Part shown: piece after piece, positions 56,781 through 64,000 of the stretch
Layout of the letters: every line of letters starts with the position of its first letter
Position numbering within the stretch: position 1 is the first letter of the stretch
Assembly (NCBI GenBank): GCA_028564705.1
Contig: JAPXFQ010000911.1
Span: 372,001 to 436,000 of the forward strand
Reading direction: 5' to 3'
Source of the DNA: Apricaphanius iberus
Taxonomy: Eukaryota; Chordata; Actinopteri; Cyprinodontiformes; Aphaniidae
Length of the DNA: 64,000 nt
Made by a program: the position numbers and the translations under genes
Notes under the pieces: model-generated
Told to the model about the DNA's origin: nothing
Databases searched by the model: none
What the model saw: the letters and a program-made list of their open reading frames with translations, nothing else

Positions 56781-57450
56781 GGCGGCAATCTGTCACATAA
56801 TACGATGCATTGCACGTTTTTTTCGTTTTTACACTTTACCCTCTCTGTAAGTAGGCTATTGGGTGTAAGTTGTATGAAGTGTCTGTCTCGTGGCCGACAA
56901 AAATTTGTCATCGTGCATTATTTTTGCAATTTGCGCTGTTCATAATCATTTAAGTTTTCTCTTTCCTGGTTTCACACGTTTCATTCAACAACCAATCACA
57001 CTGCTGTCCGTCTATTTATTCATACATAGGAAATGACGTTTTCCATAGCAACGGGATGTGACTCTTATCTTACATTTAGGAATTTGTCCTACGTAACAGT
57101 AGCTCTTAGTGCGTTTGTTAATAGGTTTTAGACGACACCTCCTAAGTAAGACCTTTTAGCGTGATTTAGGAGTAACACCTAGCGGTAAGATAAGAGTCTT
57201 TGTTAATACGGCCCCAAGTTTTTATGAGGTGGGGACAAAACTATAATTTATAAATGTTACCGTGGAAATGTCTCGGGTTTAAACAACGCTTATGTTCATA
57301 GCCTACTTTCCTGCAGGCACCCCAAAAAATAGATGTGTGATAAAGTCCACAATGATGACTTGACCACTATAAGCCTGTTCACAGTCGTGTATGTTAACCA
57401 CTTTCCTCCCTAAAAACAACCAGAGAATATCAAGTGGACAGGACCCCCCA

Positions 57451-58259
57451 AGATGGTCACAAACTTTGATAAACCGATGGAAATTATTTAATATAGAGAG
57501 TACGAATTTATACCCCTCTAAAATATTTTTTGCACCGGACCCTTGCTGGACTCCGACAGTGCCTCGCAAAAAAGTATTGACGGGTCACACAAAACCCCGC
57601 AATTAAATATTAAAACAGATACTGTTATGTAGACCCTTTTTCAGTTTTGTATTTTTGATCCAAAACAACATTTTAAAACATGAAAAACAAGACAATTTTC
57701 ATTTTTCGTTTCTGATTCAAATTTAAATAAATAAATTTAAAAAAATCACATTTTCATTTTTTTATTTTTGTTTATCAATTGAAAATGGAAAGGACGAATG
57801 ATACACATATTCTCTTGTTATCCGTTTTTTCCAGTTTCGTTTTTTGAGTTGTTTTAAACAAAAAAACGAACTGCCTGAATGTACACGGACCATCGTAGTA
57901 CCAAAAACTAGTTGCGAACCCCCCCACCCAGTAGCAAAAGTGAAGATGCCGTTGCACTGACACCCAAGCAACGGCGGCTTAAATTCCAGGAACCCAAGGT
58001 GACACCGATAACAAAAACAGAACTTGAACTGCAAGCAGTTATGAAAGGGTTCCTCGCCCATCTGTGCAAATTGACCTCTGGCCCCGCCCCTACTAATAAA
58101 TTCCCTTCCCTGCATCACATAAAGTTGTTAATTTAAAGGACAGTGTGAAGTCCTATAATTTTTGGTTCTAAAAGGCATTTTGTCTGTTGGCGTTATAAGA
58201 TACCATGGCCATGTATTCCAATGATAGAAAAAGCAGTAAAAATACCTACAGTCTAATAC
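57451..58259. other. Spacer, no gene seen
   Basis: Includes a stretch of tttt/aaaa-rich words at 57640-57860 that are partly self-complementary (cattttcatttttttatttt, gaaaatggaaaggacg). No gene recognised. Confidence 0.35.
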
Positions 58260-59840
58260 TCCACCAAGCACTAAAAAAGTGCCAACAACATTATGCTGCA
58301 ACGAGCAGTAAAAAGAAGAGGCACGCAGCATGGTGATGCCCCGGGGACTAACAAAACAATACACTGCATAGCGTTGCACAGGAAGTGAAAACAGCTTACA
58401 GCATGATGCTGCCAAATGCAGAAAAAGGCATCCCACAGAATGACACTCCCAAAGGCAGAAAAAGCCAAGCCACGGCATGATGCAGCAACATACAATAAAA
58501 GGCAGCCCACTTTATTTTCCTGTCAAATGTAGAAAAAGGCATCTCATAGTATGATACACCACCACAGCATGACAATGCCACATGCAGTAAGGCAACCCAC
58601 TGCATTACGCTGCAAAATGAAGAAAAAGGCAGCCCACAGCATCATGCTGCCAGATGCAAGAAAAGACAACCCACAGTATGATGCAGCCACAAACAATAAA
58701 AGGCAACCCACATTATTTTCCTGTCAAATGCAGAAAAAGTCATCTAACAGTATGATGCAGCCAAATGCAGAAAAAGAAATCCCCCAGTATAATGCAGCAA
58801 CATGCAATAAAAGACAACCAACAGCATGATAATGCAACATGCAGTAAGGCAGCCCACAGCATGACACTGCCAAATACAGAAAAAACCAAGCCACGGCATG
58901 ACACAGCCACATTCAATAAAAGACAGCCCACAGTATGATGCAGCCAAATGCAGAAAAAGAAAGCCCACAGTATGATGCAGCCACATACAATAAAAGGCAG
59001 CCCACTTTATTTTCTTGTCAAATGCAGAAAAAAAATCCCACGGTATGATGCAGCCAAATGCAGAAAAGGAAAGCCCACAGCATGACACAGCCAGATTCAA
59101 TAAAAGACAGCCCACAGCATAACAATGCTACATGCAGTAAGGCAGCCCACAGCGTTACGCTGCCAAATGTAGAAAAAGGCAGCCCACAGCATTATGCTGC
59201 CAAATGCAACAAAAGGCAACCCACAGTATGATGCATCCACAAACAATAAAAAGCAGCCCACATTATTTTCCTGTCAAATGTAGAAAAAGGGAGCCCACAA
59301 GATGCTGCTGCCAGACGCAGGAAAAGGCAGCCCACAGCATGATGCAGCCACATTCAACAAAAACACAACCCACAGCATGATAATGCCACATGCAGTAAGG
59401 CAGCCCACAGCATGATGCTGCCAGATGCGGAAAAAGGCATCCAACAGTATGACGCTGCCAAATACAGAAAAAGCCAAGCCACGGCATGACGCAGGCACAT
59501 TTAATAAAAGACAGCCCACAGCATCACAATGCCACATGCAGTAAGGTAGCCGACAGCATTACGCTGCCAAATGCAGAAAAAGGCAGCCCACAGGATTATG
59601 CTGCCAAATACAAGAAAAGACAGCCAACAGCATGATGCAGCCACATACAATAAATGGCAGCCCATATATATTTTTTTCAAATGCAGAAAAAGGCAGCCCA
59701 CAGCGTTACGCCACCAACTGCAGAAAAAAGCAGCCCACAGCATGATGCAGCCACATTCAATGAAAGACAACCCACAGCATGATACTGTCAAATGCAGAAA
59801 AAGGCAGCCAACAGCCTGATGCTGCCATATGCAGTTTGCG
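58260..59840. repeat. 37-bp minisatellite, about 39 copies
   Basis: Units read like gcagcccacagcatgatgct then gccaaatgcagaaaaag, and matching words recur about every 37 bp (58414, 58451, 58489, 58525 and on). Variants with cccacattattttcctgtca and cacatgcagtaaggcagccc recur in a higher-order pattern. 58260-58400 is a degenerate lead-in. Because 37 is not a multiple of three and the unit lacks certain stops, overlapping minus-strand frames of 60-120 codons appear (Cys/Leu/His-rich); these are artefacts of the array. Confidence 0.9.
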
Positions 59841-60505
59841 TGAGGTCCAGATTACTCTCAATTCATTTTAACATATAAAACATGTCAGCAGCCAGACAGG
59901 CCTTTTTTAGATCCACTGCAGTTTGTACACTCAAAAAACCTTAAAATCCATCCTATCCTAAAACATACAGGGGCCCAATACATTATTCTCAGATGGGTGT
60001 AATGTGCGCCCTCCTACTGCACTTCACCGGGACACGAGCTGTTGAGTTTTGTAGAAGCTGTAAACCTGAGGTAATCTTTTTAGGAAGACCAGAAATGCTC
60101 TGTATGCTATAACCTTGTTAAAAATAATGTGCCTGCATTGAATTTAAATTGAAAAATTGTTATGTAAATAAATAGAAATAAAAGAAAAACGTAAAAAAGA
60201 TTTTCCAACAATCTGCTTAATCTACCCTTGTTTGTTGTCAATATTTTAATGACATGGTTTGCATTGCACACTTTGTAATGTGTTATACTGGTTACATTGT
60301 TTTATTTAGTTGTACATGAAACTACAGTATATATTTATCTGCTTTTTGTGGTTCATCTTTTAAAATGTAGTTCTAATTAGATTTTACATTAATTTTCATT
60401 TGATGGATATTACTGCATTGTTTCCTTGCTGCCAGAAACATTTGTTTCACCCATGTCGCTCCTGATAGCAAGCATTGATAATTACATCTAAAGCATTTTT
60501 AGTCT
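59841..60505. other. Spacer, no gene seen
   Basis: AT-rich sequence between the minisatellite and a DNA transposon. Confidence 0.4.
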
Positions 60506-60507
60506 AA

Positions 60508-61013
60508 GGCCATGTCCACACTAAGCCGAAAAGGTTATACGGGGAGTTAGACGCCTAATATTATCAACTTAAGTTCCCATTATTGCGCAATCCCATACCG
60601 ACCAGTAATTATACTGGGCATGTGCGAAAAGACGGGCGAAACACAGACTGACGCGTATAATCTACGTCAATGCCGGCGCCTACAAAATATAAACATGAAC
60701 TTCTACAGCACCATACATATCTGTTTGTCCCACCAAAGAGAACAATGGATGCTCAGAAGAAGAGAGAGCTTTTGGTGTGGACCGACAACGAGGTTGACTT
60801 ATTTCTCAAAGTAACAAGTAGTGTTGTCTGTAGTGTTGCGTTGTTGTCGTCAACCTGGAACGCAGCATTTAATTGACGTCACTTCCTTTCATTATCCAGG
60901 AAAGCTATCCAGACCTGCTCATTTAGCTGTTCAATTAAAAATTAGACGGCCCTCTTACCCAGCTAATAAGTATCTGGCCACAGACCTTAAACAATGCCGG
61001 GTTAGTGTGGATG
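60508..61013 (+). mobile_element. DNA transposon remnant with Myb-like start
   Basis: ggccatgtccacactaagcc on the left pairs with gttagtgtggatg on the right in inverted orientation. A plus reading from about 60747, MDAQKKRELLVWTDNEVDLF then LKVTSS, is the beginning of a Myb/SANT-like DNA-binding domain of the kind carried by fish DNA transposons; it is cut off after about 26 residues. The interior is deleted. Confidence 0.5.
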
Positions 61014-61063
61014 AAAATAATTATGTCAGGCTGATTGGGTTAGAATGGCAGACTTGACATTTT

Positions 61064-62202
61064 AAAAGGAGGGTGATGCTTGAAATCATTGTTCTTCCAT
61101 TGTTAACCATGGTGACCTGCAAAGAAACGTGTGTAGCCGTCAGTGCGTTGCATAAAAATGGCTTCACAGGCAAGGATATTGTGGCTACTAAGATTGCACC
61201 TAAATCAACAATTTATAGGATAATCAAGAACTTCAAGGAAACAGGTTTGATTCTTGTTAAGTAGGCGTTAGGGCATCCAAGAAAGTCCAGGAAGCGCCAG
61301 GATTGTCTCCTAAAGAGGATTCAGCTGCAGAATCATAGTGCCACCAGTGCAGAGCTTGCTCAGGAATGGCAGCAGGCAGGTGTAAGCGCATCTGCACTCA
61401 CAGTGAGGCGAAGACTTTTGGAAGACGGCCTGGTGTCAAGAAGGGCAGCAAAGAAGCCATTTCGCTCAAAAAAAACATCACAGACAGATTGAGCTTCTGC
61501 AGAAAGTATGGTGAATGGACTGCTCAGGACTGGGGCAAAGTCATATTCTCCAAAGAAGCCTCTTTACGATTGTTTGGGGCATCTGGAAAAAGGCTTGTCT
61601 GGAAAAGAAAAGGTGAGTGCCACCATCAGTCCTGTTTCATGCCAACAGTAAAGCATCCTGAGACCGTTCATGTGTGGGGTTGCTTTTCATTCAAGGGAGT
61701 GGGCTCACTTACAATTTTGCTCAAAAAACCAGCTATTAATAAAGAATGGTACCAAAACAGCCTCCAATAGCAACTTCTTCCAACAATCCAAAAACAGTTT
61801 GGTGAAGAACAATGCATTTTCAAGCACGATGGGCACAGGTGATATATAAGTGGCTCGGGGACCATAACGTCGAAATATTGGGTCCGTGGCCTGGAAACTC
61901 CCCGGATCTTAATCCCACTGAGAACTTGTGGTCAATCCTCAAGAGGCAGGTGGACAAACAAAAACCCACTAACTCTGACAAACTCCAAGAAGTGATGATG
62001 AAAGAATGGGTTGCTATCAGTCAGGATTTGGCCCAGAAGTTGATTGAGAGCATGCCCAGTAGAATTGCAGAGGTCCTCTAACAGAAGCTCCAATACTGCA
62101 AATACTGACTCTTTGCATAAATGTCACGTAATTGTTGATTGATTGTTGATTATTGAAAACTAATATTAATGTCATTCTCAAAACTTTTGGCCACAACTGT
62201 AG
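61064..62202 (+). mobile_element. Tc1-type transposon, left end missing
   Basis: The right terminus cttttggccacaactgtag is the classic end of a fish Tc1 family; the matching left terminus is absent, and the element begins near gagggtgatgcttgaaatca-like sequence. The body aligns with a Tc1 transposase gene over its whole length. Confidence 0.85.
61109..62081 (+). pseudogene. Tc1 transposase, broken
   Basis: MVTCKETCVAVSALHKNGFT, GKDIVATKIAPKSTIYRIIK (HTH), a TAG at 61262, LGHPRKSRKRQDCLLKRIQL, QAGVSASALTVRRRLLEDGL. Then at 61366-61770 the frame carries KYGEWTAQDWGKVIFSKEAS, where the catalytic Asp of FSDEA is Lys. IFKHDG remains of the second catalytic block, after which about 20 bases are deleted. 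In 61812-62081 GNSPDLNPTENLWSILKRQV keeps the third acidic residue. Stops, frameshifts and the lost first Asp make it inactive. Confidence 0.85.
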
Positions 62203-62331
62203 TGTTTATATATGGTCATTCTGCAGCTGTCTCCATATTTGTGTGTGTCATCACGTGGGTTAAATTGTGACACTGCATTGGTCAAAAAGTTTGTACGTAG
62301 CCCGGCAGGGGACAGGTGCAGAAATAATTTT

Positions 62332-62460
62332 TGTGACGCAAGGATCCATTCCCTCGGTTTACTAAACAATGCGCACGGATTGCGAATTGGTACCCTCGAT
62401 TTACAAAACCGTGCGCATGGATTACGAATCCATACCCTCAGTTTATCAAACTGTGGCCGT
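62332..62460. repeat. 42-bp tandem repeat, three copies
   Basis: ccctcggtttac (62351), ccctcgatttac (62393) and ccctcagtttat (62435) are 42 bp apart, with ggatt-cgaat and gtgcgca words at matching positions. The copies are diverged. The plus frame 62212-62502 reads 14-residue repeats (AHGLRIGTLDLQN / AHGLRIHTLSLSN), a consequence of the 42-bp period; it is not supported as a gene. Confidence 0.85.
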
Positions 62461-62509
62461 CTGGGGGGTCATGTCTGCTTGATAATAATCCCCTGTTGTT
62501 AGAAAGTAA

Positions 62510-62795
62510 AGTGCTACCTTGGCAGAGTGGTTAACATACAGGACTGGCTCCTGCACATTGTGGTTTGAGTTCCGGTCAAGTCATCAGTTTATGTTTTATC
62601 ACACAGCCATTTTCTGGGGTGCTTGAAGGAAAGTAGGCTATGAACATAACCATTGTTAAAACCGGGGACATGTCCCCTGCATTATTGATGAATTATAGTT
62701 TTGTCCCCACCACACAAAAACCAGATGTGGAATTTTTTTAACAGTGCAGGTCTAACCTCCACTTTTGCTCCTATTGCTATTTTCATATAATTTGT
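62510..62795 (-). repeat. Right copy of inverted boundary repeat
   Basis: gaatttttttaacagtgcag then gtctaacctccacttttgct and cctattgctatttt are the inverted counterpart of 55326-55388. tgcttgaaggaaagtaggct and atgaacataaccattg correspond inversely to 57270-57320. Together with the left copy it brackets 5-7 kb. Confidence 0.65.
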
Positions 62796-63481
62796 ATATA
62801 AACTGATCTTCCACTATCTTAAACAGTTTATGTTTACATTTTTAGCAGAGATTCATGTTATGTCCAATAAAGACTTGCATTAAAAGTGGGCACTGTATCA
62901 ACAAGTAACTGGTCAACTCATATATATTTAATGCAAGCTGTTTATTATGAAGGTAGATATGTTTCAAAACATCTGCAGTTGTAATTTGGATCGACACGTC
63001 TGTAAATTGATCCGCACGTCTGTAAATAGAATCTGCTTGTATTTTGGATGCCTACATCTGTGCATTGCGATGTGAGAAGACGCAGATTAAATCCGAACTT
63101 GTACCGCTGAATTTTCACTTGTATCAAATTGGTCAAAAACATGCTAAATAAATTTGTGTGTGTGTGTAAAATTTTCACCTGTGAAAAATGTTCTCAAAAA
63201 TTTGCTTCACATTTTAAGTTGTAAAAAAGAATGTACGAAATGCCTAAAACTCTATTTCCACGAGTCAATTTTCCCACTACAACTATGAGTCAGCGAACAC
63301 AACTTCTCAAATGTGCTGCTGCGCACACACAACTCTCTTGCTGTAAGTCCGAGTTTCGATACAAACATTTCACCCATTTGTTTCAAATCACTCCTGTGTC
63401 GAGTAAGGTCTAGCTGCAGCCACTACAAACCACACCCCTACAAAACATGCCCCCAGGCGACTCAGCCACAACTGAAGCAAC
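62796..63481. other. Spacer with short internal repeats
   Basis: acacgtctgtaaat occurs at 62994 and in changed form (gcacgtctgtaaat) at 63014. A (TG)n patch sits at 63160. Probably old MITE sequence; no gene recognised. Confidence 0.35.
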
Positions 63482-63525
63482 ATGGCCGCCGCAAGCCGTG
63501 TGTCTCCAGGCAGGATAAATAACTC

Positions 63526-63576
63526 ATGGCAGCTCTTCGGAGAGCTTCTCCCTCGGACCCCACCCCTGGAATGATG
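63526..63576 (+). CDS. Candidate first coding exon (MAALRRASPS...)
   Basis: ATG at 63526 opens 17 codons, MAALRRASPSDPTPGMM, ending exactly at a consensus donor, ATG|GTAAGT (phase 0). The surrounding 63420-63580 is more GC-rich than its flanks and contains an upstream ATG at 63482 whose 30-codon frame (MAAASRVSPGRINNSWQLFG..) ends in TGA just before the donor. The layout suits a vertebrate first exon and promoter, but no downstream exon lies in the window and the peptide is not one I can name. Confidence 0.35.
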
Positions 63577-64000
63577 GTAAGTTAAGCGTGTTTTCTTCTC
63601 TATTTAGTTGTATACTTTTGGAAGTGCTAATACACCATAAACTTATTTTAGGCTTGCTAACATATCAATTCCAAAGGCTGCAAATTCAGCTAGGAGGTGC
63701 TGTAAGGCTACTCAAGCCACCTTAAATGTAGATAATCCTTTATTCATAAAAATTTATAAAAGCATGTCCAGAAAGTATAACCAACTTTTGTCCAGTGTAG
63801 TATTTGAGTATTTGTGTTTGTTTGAATGGAAGACAAGGAGTTTTCTGGCTGGTCATTGGCAATTTATTTCCTGAATGGGAACATAACGGTGTCAGGTCAG
63901 TGTATCCGGCAACTCACAAACAGCTCTGTACAGCAAACTCTGGTGTAGCAATTACAGACTGGCAGTGTAATGGCTACAGTTTTGTGCTTGATATCTTTGC
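63577..64000. other. Spacer, or intron if the exon at 63526 is real
   Basis: AT-rich, with no recognisable coding sequence up to the window end. Confidence 0.3.

Larger units (their letters stand above)
55389..57215. mobile_element. PIF/Harbinger-type transposon, nested and decayed
   Basis: Left end ggggctgcattcacaaagaa and right end tctttgttaatacggcccc are imperfect inverted repeats (GGGGC-GTATT-A-CAAAGA). Subterminal sequence repeats ctcctaa/taggag words at both sides. It contains a transposase start on plus, a Myb-like gene on minus, an inserted hAT-like MITE and a SINE tail. Two genes, transposase and Myb-like, are the normal content of PIF/Harbinger elements. Confidence 0.7.
55326..57450 (+). 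repeat. Left copy of inverted boundary repeat, split by Harbinger
   Basis: Comprises 55326-55388 (aatagcaatgggagcttaag, gttagacctgcactgttaaa) and 57216-57450 (ggtggggacaaaactataat, ttatgttcatagcctacttt, aggcaccccaaaaaat). Together these match, in reverse, the segment at 62510-62795. The 1.8 kb transposon at 55389-57215 separates the two parts. The nature of the repeat is unknown. Confidence 0.65.

Noticed and set aside
58744..59115. 123-codon Cys-rich minus frame as a gene
   Set aside because: Produced by the 37-bp minisatellite; equivalent frames recur in shifted phases across the array.

Overview
The window looks like teleost fish nuclear DNA. There are no bacterial-style gene runs. Most of the sequence is AT-rich spacer filled with repeats typical of ray-finned fish: L2-type, RTE-like and TTCTGA-tailed LINEs, a tRNA-derived SINE, Tc1/mariner, hAT-like and PIF/Harbinger-like DNA transposons, Ty3/Gypsy debris, simple repeats and several minisatellites. 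The species cannot be fixed from sequence alone. No complete host protein-coding gene is visible. Host coding evidence is limited to a few short first-exon candidates: 4046-4063 minus, 10418-10593 minus, 12193-12418 plus (broken) and 63526-63576 plus.

Layout. 0-5 kb: a 2.76 kb GC-rich retroposon in minus orientation (389-3150) with a 36-nt poly(A) tail and 14-bp target-site duplications (TSDs), then a CpG-rich possible solo LTR. 5-10 kb: spacer with small MITE-like elements. 10-15 kb: two divergent exons of one apparent protein family whose splice donors fall at the same codon phase; the plus-strand one is frameshifted and is followed by a 118-bp tandem repeat. 15-21.7 kb: spacer in which I recognise nothing. 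21.7-33 kb: dense retroelements. A TTCTGA-tailed LINE with a 739-codon ORF is inserted inside an L2 LINE, followed by tail-to-tail inverted L2 ends and a Gypsy relic that is itself interrupted by L2 sequence. 34.3-37.1 kb: a decayed minus-strand RTE-like LINE. 38.8-39.4 kb: a long palindrome, TIR element and (AT)n. 40.7-41.7 kb: an L2 3' end joined to a 28S rRNA fragment. 41.9-43.8 kb: a Tc1-type transposon split by a SINE with 12-bp TSDs. 46.4-47.2 kb: an ORF built on a 30-bp minisatellite. 47.9-48.5 kb: a hAT-like MITE with perfect 8-bp TSDs. 50.5-55.3 kb: a second long L2 LINE interrupted twice. 55.3-62.8 kb: nested DNA transposons, a 37-bp minisatellite about 1.4 kb long, and a second Tc1 relic, bounded by inverted copies of one repeat.

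The elements do not form a pathway. The window reads as a record of successive insertions. Relative ages can be read where one element splits another: L2 before TTCTGA-LINE (twice), Tc1 before SINE, Gypsy before L2 3' end, and Harbinger before hAT-like MITE and SINE fragment. All family names come from recognising protein motifs and terminal sequences by eye, without a database search.
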